Source of the DNA: Epiperipatus broadwayi
Taxonomy: Eukaryota; Onychophora; Udeonychophora; Euonychophora; Peripatidae
Direction of reading: 5' to 3'
Assembly: GCA_028023455.1 (NCBI GenBank)
Contig: JAQFVV010013062.1
Span: forward strand, 156,827 to 220,826
DNA: 64,000 nucleotides
Part shown: positions 1-12,021 of the stretch, piece by piece
Position numbering within the stretch: position 1 is the first letter of the stretch
How the letters are laid out: each line of letters opens with the position of its first letter
Position numbers and translations under genes: made by a program
Notes under the pieces: model-generated
What the model saw: the letters and a program-made list of their open reading frames with translations, nothing else
Database searches by the model: none
Told to the model about the DNA's origin: nothing

Positions 1-1785
1 TAAAAACCATTTAATTATTTATTAAAAATGATCGCTATAAATACACCAGAAATGTACCCAGCCTATGGAAAGACCTTCATTTTTGTAATAGTTGTTTTTT
101 TTTTTAATTGGTTGCATTAATATATTTTTTTTTACTTTGCAGAATTACTTTCTGAAAAATGTGTCTGGTCTATGGAAAGGCCAACGTTTTATCAGTTTTT
201 TGTAATCAGTTGCTTTTACAATTTTTTTTTTTTTGCATTGAAGAATTATTTGTTTTGAATAAAATGTTGGGTATTCAAATTAAACCTCTTAAATATAAGG
301 AAGGGAATTATTTCCTTTGCATAGAATACTTCATAAATAAAGTATAGTTTATTAATGGCAGAAGAAATAATAAATTTTTTCATTTTTTTCCTTGAAAAAT
401 ATGCCCTCTAACAAAGAAATTTGTAAATTTAATATACTGTCATAAGATTTTATATTTAAGATTCTTGCTAAAAATAAAATAAATGGAGTTGAAATATTTT
501 GTTTTATGTTTTTTTTTTTTTAAAAAAATAAACATATTAATTTTTAATTGAAGATTAAATTTTATATCTATATTAGGAACAATCTTTAGTTTAATAAATG
601 AATAGTAATAAACAGTTTTTAATTGAATTCCACAATTTTTTAATTAAATTTTAATTATTCAGTTGCTCAAATATTATGTGATCACCATTTCCCATGCTTA
701 TATTATATATATATATATATCCATTGATTACTAAGGCTTTCACTGGATGGCATTACTGTATGGATAATTGGATACTTTAAATAGAATAGTATTAGCATAT
801 GATTATTTATGTTGTTTATAAGTTATTGATAGATATAAGAGTATTTAAAAACAGTGTTTTAAAATAATATAAAAATATATTTTCAAAAAAATATAAAGAT
901 GTAGATTGGTTATATGTAAAGAATTTAAAGTTGATTATTTAAAATTAATTACAATTGAATTAAATATTTAATCACAATTAATTTAATCAATAACTGTTTA
1001 TAATGTAAATTATATACACATGTATATCTATTTTTTACATATAGAAGACAAATTTAATAATAATAATGTTTAGCTGATCATACTTTCATATGGTGGTCAG
1101 TTTAGTTATATCCCAATGGTATGTTGTACTGAAAACTCGCTCTGCTAAATATTACTCATATCAAATTTTTCTTCTCTGTCTGACACATAAGTTTACATGT
1201 GTGTATAATTTAATACAAATATTTAAAAATATCAATCAAACTAAAAAAAGTTATGAGTTTTAGTATATATAAAAATTGTTTTGTATTATTTTTTAATTTG
1301 GTATATATAAAATATAATAAAGTTTTTATGTTTACGAATATATTTGCAAGAAAATCTGTTGAACAGTTGAAACTATAAGGTATTTGCAAGTGTGAAAAAT
1401 AAATTGTTGCATTATATAAAGTGCACAAGAAAAGTAATTTCATTATTCATATTAATAATAAACATTAATATATTTGTCTAAAGTGGCTGTTATCAAAGTT
1501 TTGAGTACAAAAAGTTTGATCCTGTAAATCTGATAATAACAATGATGATAATAATGATAATGAGGAGGAAAAAAATATACTTGAAATTTAAATTCTTTAA
1601 TAAAGTTTTTAAAAAAATTATTATAAAAGTATTCAGAATGTTATAAAAATAATATAGATTAGACTTTTGTCCATTTAATATTATATATGTTAAGTTCTCT
1701 TTCGGAAGACAGATTTGTTAACTAAGACATAAACTATTCTAACAATCAAATGATCACATCATTCAGATATTAATCTATCTTTCCA
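1..1785. other. AT-rich non-coding stretch, no gene seen
   Basis: Very A+T-rich sequence with poly(T) runs and a short (TA)n run near 705-720. Reading frames are short and look random. Apart from the small repeat fragment at 721-766 I see nothing that supports a gene, RNA or regulatory element. Confidence 0.6.
721..766 (+). repeat. Fragment of foldback family D (outer end)
   Basis: The block reads as a diverged copy of the outer arm of the family D elements at 26235-26561 and 49416-49630. It shares the order ATTGATTACT, a GGCTT-CACT core, GGCATTACTGTATGGA. Only the outer end is present, without the hammerhead core. It lies directly after a (TA)n run. Confidence 0.4.
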
Positions 1786-2019
1786 TTTAATAAATATATG
1801 TATATACTTCAACAAAAATCAATAAATTAAAAATTAACTGTGATAAAACACAGTTGCTGAAGCTTTAAACGTAAAATTATAACAATAAAGCTGAGCGCTT
1901 TCGGGGGACTATGGAGGCTTAAGTCCCCCGAAAGCGCTCAGCTTTATTGTTATAATTTTACGTTTAAAGCTTCAGCAACTGTGTTTTATCACAGTTAATT
2001 TTTAATTTAATAAATATAT
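1786..2019. repeat. Perfect 88-bp palindrome (foldback element) with putative 14-bp TSD
   Basis: Arms 1823-1910 and 1922-2009 are exact reverse complements over 88 bases, separated by an 11-base loop (1911-1921). The inner ends hold the local GC peak (GCGCTTTCGGGGGACT). A 14-base direct repeat TTTAATAAATATAT occurs at 1786-1799 and 2006-2019; it overlaps the right arm end and is AT-rich, so its status as a target duplication is only likely. There is no reading frame inside. It is either a very young foldback element or a palindrome kept identical by gene conversion. Confidence 0.75.
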
Positions 2020-3463
2020 AAACTTTTATTTGCCATGAAAGTTAGATTTTCTACATGTTTGGATAATTAAAGGGCATTTATGATTTGTTTTTAATCGATA
2101 AATATATATTCGATTTTCAAATAATTAGGCAGTTGTAAATGTTTTCAGCTTTAATTAAAAGTTTAAGTATTTATTTCTGATATTTTCATTTTAAATAATA
2201 AAAAAAATAGGTAAGTAAATCATGATGGGGGGGGGGAGGTAGAAATTAATGAAATGATGTGTAAATACAGTTATGGATGTTTTGAAAATAAATAATTTTA
2301 ACTTGGTTAATAATATTGTAGATACTTAATAAATTTTAAAGTAAACTTTAGAATTCCGCTGCATGGTCAATAGATAGATGGTTTAATGTGGATGGAAATA
2401 GAGCTGTTTCTCTTGCTCTTTTCTAATTATGTCTGTGCAAATTTTATCAGCATCTCTAGCAGCCATTTGTAAAGAACTATGGCTAGTCCAATTCCAAGAA
2501 AATAGGATTTAGTTTAAGTTTAAAAACTAATAACTAATCTTAGTTTCAAATTTCCAATATTTTTAAAAAAATTGAATTAAAGTAATTGCTGCATTTTTTA
2601 GAATTTTTATTTAAAAGTATTGAAGTTTTACATAGCTACTTTATACACATAACATTCACATACAATATATATATACATTTGTATTTATATCTATATACAT
2701 GGGAGTCAGCATATAAGCTAAACAAAATTTTAAATGATTCTTTTTACAAATTTTAATTAAGTTTAAAAGTTGCCTTCTTTTTAATTAGTTATATCTATAT
2801 TAATACAGTGAAACTATGAACTATGTTGTGTCTGTAACATGACTTCAATTATATGCTATCCAAAAAAAAAAAAAAAAAAAACAACAAACCCATTAAAATT
2901 TTGTAAATTTAATACATTTTATAATATACAAGGGGCCATTTTTTCTTATCTGAGCTCCATGCATGATTGTGATTAAAAAATAAAAAAATTGAAATTTGTA
3001 AATAAATTTTACAATACACCAAGAACTCTTTTTTTTTTTCAGTCAGCCACATACCTTCAGTTTATTAATAGAATTTCTTCAGTTTACATTGAAAGGATAT
3101 ACATTTTATATATATTTTTATTTTACTGTCCTTGCTGATATTGATGGGCAATATTACACATAATAAAATGTTTTCTAAGCTTAATGCTAAAAGTTTTACA
3201 AAATTTGAAAACATACATAAAATATTGACTTAAAATCATCTAAACAGAGATGGATCATATTTTCTTAATAATGACTATAATATTACATTTCTGTAAAAGA
3301 AAAAAAGTTATTGGAAGAAAGAATATTATCTAGATTACATTTAATTGCATTGAAAATCAGATATTTTACTGTTTATTTTATTTAAAAAATAAGAATACAG
3401 TACAGTAAGTTTATTTTATTTTATTTTGTCAGTGAATGAATGTAAATATGGCATTCAATTTAT
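2020..3463. other. AT-rich non-coding stretch
   Basis: No coding or RNA gene is visible. It contains a poly(G) run (2227-2236), a poly(A) run (2863-2881), a (TA)n patch near 2665 and a poly(T) run near 3030. None is informative alone. Confidence 0.6.
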
Positions 3464-3486
3464 TATTATTATTAATGTTTTTTTAA

Positions 3487-3681
<195 letters not shown>

Positions 3682-3684
3682 AAA

Positions 3685-3945
3685 TCAGCATTTATTTTTA
3701 TACTCTTATACAATTGTAATTAATTCATATCCCTTTCACCAAATTGTCAACCCACTCTGTAGTGTTAAATAATAAATGAATACCCTCTACCAAACAAGAT
3801 ATAGAATTTATGCAGAATAAAAGGAATCCTCTTATTCCTACGACTCAAATATTTATATATACAAATCTAAGTATGCACAGAAGGTGTGATATAGAACATC
3901 ACTTTAAATTACTATATATAACTATAATGAATGATCCGATGAAGA
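3685..3945 (-). repeat. Inverted copy of the LINE 3' region (left arm)
   Basis: Read on the minus strand, this segment matches 7255-7530 with small indels. Shared blocks include AATTTAAAGTGA, CACACCTTCTGTGC, AATATTTGAGTC, AATAAGAGGATTCCTTTTATTC and AAATTCTATATCTTGTTTGG. A 21-base block GGTATTCATTTATTATTTAA(C) also occurs inverted at 3764-3784 and 3946-3966, so this arm can itself fold into a 203-bp hairpin unit. Confidence 0.75.
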
Positions 3946-3961
3946 GGTATTCATTTATTAT

Positions 3962-4276
3962 TTAACATTCAAAAGCTTTCACAATTTCTTGAACATATGA
4001 ACTGAGACCCTTTATTCCTCTAGCCTTAAAAACCGAGCAGGGCAAATTTAATGTCCACTCCATACGTTCTTGTCTTGCAGCTGTTATTACTATATGTTTA
4101 TTCATATAGTATACGAACATGGATGGGCTGTCACAACACGCATTAGCCAGCGTGGTGAGTTTATTGGCTTTTACCTCTGAGTTTAAGATCAAGAAACACC
4201 ATGGTCTTTTTCTCAGTGCCTGATAAGGCAGAATGAATGTTTGTGTAAATGATAAAGATTTTTCCCAATTATACAA
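3962..4276 (-). pseudogene. Unidentified open frame, protein-like, antisense to the LINE 5' region
   Basis: A stop-to-stop frame of about 104 codons ending in VKAFEC and a TAA stop. The first in-frame ATG lies about half-way (MFVYYMNKH), so as it stands it has no good start and is probably a fragment. Base composition is clearly richer in G+C than its surroundings, and the amino-acid mix looks protein-like (for example ITAARQERMEWTLNLPCS). I do not recognise the protein. Downstream on the same strand follow the hairpin-rich LINE-3'-like sequence and the (TAA)n tail, so it may be the 3' end of a retrocopied transcript or of a LINE-associated frame. A short homologous tail (CKRFCEC, stop) seems to exist at 7510-7555. 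It could also be a chance frame in a LINE 5' UTR. Confidence 0.35.
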
Positions 4277-4299
4277 TTATGACAGACAAAAATAAACAT

Positions 4300-4402
4300 G
4301 CCCTTAATCCCAGGAGGCTGTAAAGTCACCAACCAAGGCAGCGGTTGGTGACCGAAGGCGGAGGGTGCTAAGAATATCCTGGAGGCGGACCCAGGCTGCC
4401 AT
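4300..4402 (+). other. LINE 5' untranslated region with strong hairpin
   Basis: G+C-rich leader directly before the LINE reading frame. It contains a perfect 10-bp hairpin, GTCACCAACC (4325-4334) with GGTTGGTGAC (4343-4352) and an 8-base loop. It is followed by GGAGG and GCTAAG (about 4366-4372). CCAGGA near 4311 and TCCTGG near 4377 can also pair. The sequence marks a LINE 5' end; an HDV-like ribozyme is only a possibility. Confidence 0.45.
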
Positions 4403-7280
4403 TTGATGACGACTTTTTATTTAGGTACTTACAACTGCAGATCACTTTCAAGTGAAGGAAGATTGCAAGAATTAGAAGAAGAACTCTCTTATATTAAATG
4501 GGACATTATTGGACTTTGTGAAGTTAGAAGAAAAGGTGAAGAGACAATTGATTTAAAAAGTGGACATATCTCTATTATAAAGGCACAAATATTGGAAATA
4601 CAAGTGGAGTAGGATTCATTATAAATAAAAAGTGGAAGAACAATATTGTGGAGATTGATGGTGTATCAGACAGAGTGGCAAGATTAGTTATACAACTTAA
4701 TAGCAGATATCAAATGCAGATAATTCAGGTTTATGCCCCAACAAGTTCTCACAGTGATGAAGTAGTAGAAGATTTTTATATGGATGTACAAAAGGCTTTT
4801 GATCAGAGTAAACAACATTTTAAAATTGTTATGGGAGATTTTAATGCTAGAATTGGTAAACAAATGAAAGATGAAAGTGTTGTAGGTAATTTTGGTTATG
4901 GTAATAGAAATGAGAGAGGACATAGACTTGTGGAGTTTGCAGAGAAGGAAAAACTTTATATTATGAATTCTTTTTTGAGAAAAATGTTAGAAGGAAATGG
5001 ACATGGAAGCATCCAAATGAAGGTACAGCAGAATTGGATTATATTTTGACTAACAGGAAATACATATTTCAAGATTGTAATGTTCTTAATAAATTTAACA
5101 CAGGAAGTGATCATCGATTAGTAAGGGGTAAGATACATGTTAATGTAAAACTAGAGAGACAAAAATTATTAAGAAAAACTATATTTACAGTTGATATTCC
5201 TAATCTTCAGAAACATTCTAATGAATTTAAATTAGAACTTACAAATCGGTTTCAAGTATTAGTAGATTTTGAACATGATTCAGATTTGAATGAAATTAAT
5301 ATGAAAATAACTGATACACTTTTAAAAACTGCAACAAAGATAGCTGGTAGAAAAAAGCAGCAATTGACTAATAAAATTTCTACTGAGACTAGAGAACTTA
5401 TGAAGAAAAGAAGGAATATGAAGATATGCAAGAATGATGCATTAAAAAGAATTGAATATCTCGAATTTTGTAAAGTGGTGCAGAAAAGAGTTGAAAATGA
5501 TATAAGAAAGTATAACTGTGAACTATCAAGAAAAGCTGTAGAAGAAAATAAAAGTCTTAAGAATGTAAAACAACATTTTGGTATTGGTAGGAAATTTATA
5601 TCTGCAATAAGGAAAAAAGATGGAATTATTATTAAAAAGAGGGATGACATTATAAAATTGGTAGAAGATTTTTATCAAGAATTATATAGTAATAAAGAAC
5701 AAGTACCTCCTATATCTATTACATCTTCCGAATTGCCCAGAATTTTAAATGAAGAAGTGAGAAATGCAATTAAATGTATGAAAAAAGGAAAGGCTCCAGG
5801 TAATGATGGAATTATAATTGATATATTAAAAGAAGCAGGTGAAGAAACAGAAAAAATATTAGCAAAGTTATATACCAAATGTCTAAATGATAAAGATGTA
5901 CCGGATGATTGGAAGAATGCAGTAATAATATTAATATTTAAAAAGGTGATAAAGAAGATATTAGAAATTACAGACCTATCAGCCTTTTATCAGTATTATA
6001 TAAAATTTTTATCAAGATAATTACAACTCGTCTACAGAGAACCTTGGATTTTCACCAACCAAGAGAACAAGCTGGATTTAAAAGTGGTTTTAGTACAGTA
6101 GATCATATTCAAGTATTGAGAGAAGTTATAGAAAGGACAAATGAATATGAGTTGTCATTATGTTTTGGATTTGTAGATTATGAAAAGGCATTTGATTCTA
6201 TAAACATTTCTTCAGTGATTAAAGCATTGGATCATCAAGGTATAGATCCAGGATATTGTCATATTTTAAAGAATATTTATAAAAATGCAACAGCAACAAT
6301 TAGATTACATAATGATACTGGGAAGTCAACATTGAGAAAGGTGTAAGACAAGGTGACTCCATATCTCCAAAACTTTTTACAGCAGTGCTGCAAGAAGTAT
6401 TTTGTGGATTAAAATGGGAAACTAAAGGAGTGAAAGTAAATGGAGATTATTTAAGTCATTTAGATTTCCAGATGATGTAGTTGTTTTTGCAAATAATGCT
6501 TCAGAGCTGCAGGAAATGTTGCAGGAGTTATCAGATGAAAGTAGGAAAGTAGGACTAAAGATAAATGTTAAAAAGACTAAAGTAATGTTTAATCGATTTG
6601 CTCAAAATATGAAAATAAAGATTGATTATGATGAATTAGAAGAAGTTAAGAGTTACAAATACCTTGGTCAGATTATTAATACAGATGGAAACATAATAGA
6701 GGAAATTAATCATAGAATTAAACTTGGTTGGAGTGCTTTTGGTAGAAATAACTTGATATTAAAAGGAAATATGCCTATGTGTTTGAAAAGAAAGGTTTTT
6801 AACAAATGTGTTTTACCAGTTCTTACTTATGGATCTGAGACTTGGACACTTAATAGAAGATCAATACAGAGACTTCAGACCACTCAAAGAAGTATGGAGA
6901 AATGTATGTTGGGAGTAACAAGAAGAGATCGAAAACGCAATGTATGGGTAAGAGAACAAACAGGTGTTACTGACCTCATTGAAAAAATTAAAAGATTGAA
7001 GTGGAGTTGGGCTGGACATATTGCTAGAAGAGATGATAATAGATGGACAATTGAAATTTTAAACTGGATTCCAAGAGATTGTAAAAGACCCAGAAGGAGA
7101 CCACATGTAAGATGGATGGATGAAATAAGAAAATGTGTAGGGGTGATGTGGAGAAGAGAAGCTAAAGATCGGAGAAGATGGATTAAACTTGGAGAGATCA
7201 CATCCTGCAGTGGATTGATAATGGTTGATAATGATGATGATACAGATGCTATAAAAATAAATGCTGATTTATATATATGA
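4403..7280 (+). pseudogene. Non-LTR retrotransposon polyprotein (APE endonuclease + reverse transcriptase), frameshifted
   Basis: Joined over several frames, this reads as one LINE protein. The N-terminal apurinic-type endonuclease shows TYNCRSL, DIIGLCEVRRKG, QVYAPTS, MGDFNARIG and GSDHRLVRG. A basic linker follows, then the reverse transcriptase: GKAPGNDGI, RPISL, QAGFKSGFSTVDHI, FVDYEKAFDSI, GVRQGDSISPKLF and the catalytic loop near 6465-6485. The C-terminal end shows KYLGQIINTDG, TYGSETWTLNRR, WAGHIARRDDNRW and WIPRDCKRPRRRPHVRWMDE. No RNase H domain is seen. At least five frame changes (about 4575-4645, 4990-5035, 5945, 6325 and 6465) break it. The usual FADD of the active site reads FPDD, so it is inactive even ignoring frameshifts. 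It starts soon after a G+C-rich leader and ends near (GAT)n-like sequence. It resembles the RTE-like endonuclease-reverse transcriptases widespread in invertebrates; exact clade assignment needs a phylogeny. Confidence 0.92.
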
Positions 7281-7530
7281 TTAAGTTTCAGTTGGAATGA
7301 CGTTCAGTAAATTCTAGTAAATTTCATCGGCGTCATTCATTCATACGTTATATATAGTAATTTAAAGTGACTGTTCTATAGTCACACCTTCTGTGCCAGT
7401 ACTTCAGATTTGCTCATATATAAATATTTGAGTCATAGGAATAAGAGGATTCCTTTTATTCCTGCATAAATTCTATATCTTGTTTGGTCAGAGGGTATTC
7501 ATTTATTATTTAACACTCACAAAAGCGTTT
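7255..7530 (+). repeat. LINE 3' untranslated region (right arm of inverted repeat)
   Basis: This follows the end of the LINE frame and matches the left arm at 3685-3945 in reverse orientation. Its last part (7493-7560) repeats, in direct orientation, the block at 3946-4008 in diverged form (TTATTATTTAACA, then AAAAGC and CACAATTT). It ends at GATATGAA just before the right copy of the 24-bp direct repeat. Confidence 0.7.
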
Positions 7531-7584
7531 GCACAATTTGGCTTGAAAGGCCGATATGAATATTATTATTAATGTTTTTTTAAA

Positions 7585-9370
7585 GTTTTTTATGCTATAA
7601 TCTCATATATGTTGAATTTTTATTCTTTATTATAATAACAATCCATGGAAATATTTAATTCAACAAATATAACTCTCTGAAGAAGTTTAAAATATTATTT
7701 GCAGAATGTCAAGAAAGGTGTTATTCTTTTACATGCTCACACCTATAAGAACTTGGGTTTGAAATAAAGAGGATCCCTTTTATTTCAACAAAAATACTCC
7801 AAAAAAGAGCTATTGTAGATTAATGAGAAAACTTATTTATCCTCAGGAATTATCAATTAATAGTAATTAATAGTTTTTTGATAACATCAAACATTAAAAG
7901 TTATCTCTGTTTACATGGATATAATCTCATTTCTATTCTTTATTGTACTATATATGTAATCATTTGTATTACTTACAAATGCATGTTAAAAAATACTGTA
8001 TACTTGCATTTCAATAAACAATACATATTTTAATCAAAGTTTATCTCAACAAAACATGAGCTAATATATATGATGTGTGATATACATGAGAGGGGCTTCA
8101 AACAAATTATAGCTAATATTGTGGCTCCACTATACTTTTTTTTTATTGTACATGTAGCTGAAAAAAGATCCTGTGAAATAAAGCAGTAAAAAAATATATA
8201 CAAAAAAGGCAATGTAATAAATATATTGCTAATCATGTATGAAGAATTGCCACACACACTCACACACAAATATATATATATGTGTGTGTGTGTGAGTGTG
8301 CATGTGTACTAATGGAAAAACACTATGTATAATGGTTTGTGATAATGATAACGATGTTAAATAAGGTAAAATGAGAAATGAATGTATACATAAGTATTCC
8401 ATTGAGTGAAGATATATAAGTGTGTGCTTGCTTTTTATTTTAAAAATCTACAATGATAATACTCAAGCGATGAGCAACTCACTCATTTTATTTTATATCC
8501 ACAATTTAGAGGCTTAATATTTTTTAATTTGTTTAATTCGATGTTTTACCATCACTCAGGTTATTGTAAGATTATTCTCTTCTCTTTTATTAATGAATCA
8601 TCTGAACCATTATTTATTTTTCATACCAACTGAGAAAGAAATATTAGTATGAGAAATTATTAAAAATAATTTAATACATATAAAATTTTCTTAATAAATT
8701 ATTAGACATATTTATTGAATGAAATTCTGACAGTTTATATCGAATTTGCTAAACTAATCTGACAAATCTGTTATGAACTATCAGAATTTTTTAAATCCTT
8801 TGCCTTTGTACTCTTCATTACCACATTCTCTTTGTTTGATTGTTTTTAAAAAGTTGAATTTTATTTTTCGAAATTTATTTTATTATGCATGAAAATTTTT
8901 ATGAACATTTGTGATATTGGAAAAGATACCTATATCTAATTGTAAAAAAAAAAATCAGTTGCATAAAAAAATTCTTGCCAATTTCTATTTTCATGTACCT
9001 CTATGTTGATTTTATGCATACTTTTTATTGGCATATGTATATATCGAATAACAATCCAAAATATTATTTTTACCAGATTAACCTAATACTAATAAAGATT
9101 TAATGATTTAATATAATTAATTAAAGAAATATAATTTTTATTTTATTTGAAATAGGACAAATTTTACATGATTATTAAAATAGTTCATTTTCGTAGGTAT
9201 ATTCTTCAGCAACCAAGATTTTTCCAAAGTTGTTGGGTTTTTTTTTTTTTGGAATATAAGTTTTTTTTTCTTTCCAATTTAAGTCACTTTTTTTTCCTAA
9301 CTAAACTTTTTTTCGTGATTTTAATTATCATATTTCAGTTTTCTTTGCTTTTTTTTCTATTCATAATAAA
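7585..9370. other. AT-rich non-coding stretch
   Basis: No gene recognised. It includes a perfect-looking hairpin of simple repeats at about 8250-8300: (CA)n with an internal CTCA, then (AT)n, then the complementary (TG)n with TGAG. Poly(A)/(T) runs occur near 8945 and 9240. Confidence 0.6.
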
Positions 9371-9770
9371 GTAGTCGATCTGAGACTTGGACACTTGGCA
9401 GAAGAACAATACAGAAACTTCAAATCGTTCAAATAAATATGGAGAGATGCATGTTAGGAGTAAAAAGAAGATATTGATAACAGAATATATGGATAAGAGA
9501 ATTTACAGGTGTTACTGACATTGTTGAAAGAATTAAGAGACTTAAGTAGAGTAGGGCTGAACATATTGCTAGAAGAGATGATAATAGATGGATCATTAAA
9601 ATCTTAAAATGGATTCCAAGAAATTGTAAAAGATCTAGAAAGTGGCTATATGTGAGATGGATGGATTAAATAAGGAAGTTATAGGAGAGGCTAGAGATTG
9701 GAGAAGATGGACTGAATTTGGAGACACCTTTATCCTGCAGTAGATTGATAATGGTTGAAAATGATGATAA
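9371..9770 (+). pseudogene. 5'-truncated LINE remnant (C-terminal end)
   Basis: A second copy of the LINE at 4403-7280, keeping only the last roughly 130 codons. Recognisable in broken frames are SETWTLGRRTIQKLQ, MERCMLGVKRR, GVTDIVERIKRLK, HIARRDDNRW and WIPRNCKRS. Stops and frame changes occur in several places. It ends in the same 3' sequence (CTGCAG-T-GATTGATAATGGTTGA-type, then AATGATGATAATAA). The 5' truncation is typical of target-primed reverse transcription. It is a dead fossil. Confidence 0.85.
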
Positions 9771-10189
9771 TAAATTATATTAGTTAAGGCACTCTCAGAA
9801 TCATTTAGCTGGTTTTTTGATTTTAAATATTCTCCTTCGTATATTTTGATTAACAGGTAAACAAAATAAGTCTCTGAAAAAATATATTATAATCATCTTA
9901 ATTCTGGTTTGTGGAAGTAGACTAATATGTAATTACAAGTTGAGATAATTCATTTTTCTATACTTCTTAGCATTTTTTCTTTTCTTTGATGAATAATAAA
10001 CTAAACATTTCAAATTTATTTTATCTATTACTTCGTAATATATTTTTGGAAATATAGAAATACAATTTGTTTTTAAAACAAAAAAAAAAAAAAATCAATA
10101 ATATCAACTGATCTAATAATTTTCCCATTGACAAGTATGTTTGCTTTTTGTTTTATTTTATTTTTAAATATTTTACGGTATTTTTTTAG

Positions 10190-10640
10190 TATATATGGTA
10201 AATAAATGAGCACAGACTTTCGCGTGACCCACCACTCCATTCTCCACCCTATCTCATAACACTGATACACTTGAACACATATATGCTGAAAAGATAAATA
10301 ATCATCAATATACGCATTTCATGCTAAACCAGCAATCATCAGTTGGTCCAGATTACCATCTCTACACATATATGCTATAAGTACTCAGATATATATTAAG
10401 ATAGTCAAACCTCATACTTTAATGGACAGGCTTCAATCTACTCCAACTCTTCAACGGTCCATCCAATTGAAAATCTGATGATGGAATGCTCAAAGGCCAC
10501 CCTGAGGCTGAGATTTTTGTCACCCCCATGTTGACCTAAAGTCAATCTGACCCCGCATGTACAGAACATAATCCATTTAATACATATACAAGGGATAGGC
10601 AGACATCTCTACTTATGTAATAACTGAAACACACGGGCTT
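10190..10640 (-). mobile_element. Family A hammerhead element, single unit
   Basis: One minus-strand unit of repeat family A. Read on the plus strand it runs from GAGCACAGACTTTCGCG through the conserved block with the hammerhead, the GCTCAGATATATATTAAGATAG block, the CAATCTACTCCAACTCTTCAA block and GGATAGGCAGACATC, to ACTGAAACACACGGGCTT. The same order of blocks recurs at 15846-16659, 28363-29150 and 32133-32404. It has no coding capacity. Confidence 0.75.
10300..10354 (-). ncRNA. Hammerhead ribozyme motif, family A copy 1
   Basis: On the minus strand: ACCAA, CTGATGA, a TGCT/AGCA stem II with GGTTT loop, GAAA, TGCGTA, TA, then TTGATGATT. The catalytic bases are present. The 3' stem I strand is mutated (TTGAT for TTGGT), so stem I is weakened. 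G10.1/C11.1 of the usual hammerhead is T/T here, as in the other CTGATGATT copies. Confidence 0.6.
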
Positions 10641-11504
10641 ATTATAGATTTTATTTTTTATTTGCTGAACTACATTTTGCTTTTTAAAACTTTTTTTGTT
10701 TTTTCAAAAACATTATTTTACATTTTATTTTTTGAAATAACAAAACAGAAACGATAGTTTTATCTTAATTCTAATCTATTAAATTACTTCTTATATACTG
10801 TATATATAGAAACATAAACTTAAATATTATTAACCATATATTACGTTATCTTATTTGTTAATTTTTTAATTATTATTTTGCTTATTTCTTTCCAATTTCT
10901 AATCTTTTTAATTTTAATTAGCCACTTATTTTATTATTATTTATTTATTTTAAACATATTGTGCCATTGTCACAATATATTTAAGCAAAAATAGAAATAG
11001 ATTAAAGACGTAAAATATATTATTTTGGTTTGCTCACGTACACAATTGCCTGTTTGTAATACTAACATTTTGGAAGAATCACATCTGCCAGTACCTTGGT
11101 AGTTGGAATCATTTTTCAGGGCACTGAAAACGTTCAGTTTTCACCAGCTTTAATTAAAGTATTTGAGTCATGAAAGGACAAACTGCAAGTATATATTAAA
11201 ATGATTTGCATCATTGAAAGATGTGAATATAGCTTTCAAATTTTTCTTTGTTTGTAGTTACTTTTTAGTATCATCCTACATGATAATGGAGGGCTCAATA
11301 GCATAATCTCTGGGAGAAAAACTGCATTAATATTAATAGTCATATAATTTATCAGTATTATTACTTTTATCCAATTCAAAATTTAAAAGTCATATCAGAT
11401 TTTTTACCTATTCTATTTTAATCTAAATCGCCTAATCTAATTCTGCAATTCTTTTTTAATTTTATTCTATATTTTAGACTGAATGAAATAAATGCCAGCT
11501 AAAA
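10641..11504. other. AT-rich non-coding stretch
   Basis: No feature supported. Sequence around 11040-11170 is slightly less AT-biased, but shows no frame or splice pattern that I trust. Confidence 0.5.
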
Positions 11505-11642
11505 TATGATATAATATTTTTGTAGTGTAATTTTAACTACATCACTCTCACGCAATGTAGGGACTAGTTTATATCCACTTTTAACATCTTATGGAAGGTG
11601 TAATCATAAATATATGATGAAAGATATGGGAAAAAGATCTAT

Positions 11643-11695
11643 GATTCCAAGATGTATATTTCATGCTAACAAGAACTCATCAGTTGGCCCAGACC
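11643..11695 (-). ncRNA. Hammerhead ribozyme motif, family B (left unit)
   Basis: On the minus strand: GGCCAA, CTGATGAG, a degraded stem II, GAAA, TATACA, TC, TTGG. The core, the TC cleavage dinucleotide and the CCAA/TTGG part of stem I are kept. Stem II (TTCTTGTTAGCA) no longer pairs well, so activity is doubtful. Confidence 0.6.
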
Positions 11696-11966
11696 ATAAT
11701 CTCTTACACATATCTTTAGCATGGTTCATTATGTATATAGATAGCAAATTACTACAGTTTGATTGATATGTGTCAAATGTGCTGCCCTCACATCTTTGAT
11801 ACAAATCCTTTAATAAAAGTATATTAATAATTTTTATTAGCCAGTCATAAGATTAGAGATTAGCCAAAAATTAATATTTCTATAGTACAGCTATCAATCA
11901 AACTGTAATAATTTGCTATATATATATATATACTGATCAATGCTAAAGATATGCGTAACATATTGC

Positions 11967-12021
11967 GATTTGGGCCAATTGATGAGTGCTCGTTCAGCAT
12001 GAAATGTACATCTTGGGGATC
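11967..12021 (+). ncRNA. Hammerhead ribozyme motif, family B (right unit)
   Basis: GGGCCAA, TTGATGAG (first core C changed to T), TGCT-CGTTC-AGCA stem II, GAAA, the palindrome TGTACA, TC, TTGGGGATC. Stem I pairs CCAA with TTGG and GAT with ATC further out. The core C3 change should abolish cleavage. Confidence 0.65.

Noticed and set aside
4300-4402. A confirmed HDV-like ribozyme at the LINE 5' end
   Set aside because: Pairings exist, but I could not arrange them into the required P1-P2-P3-P4 pseudoknot; kept only as a lead.
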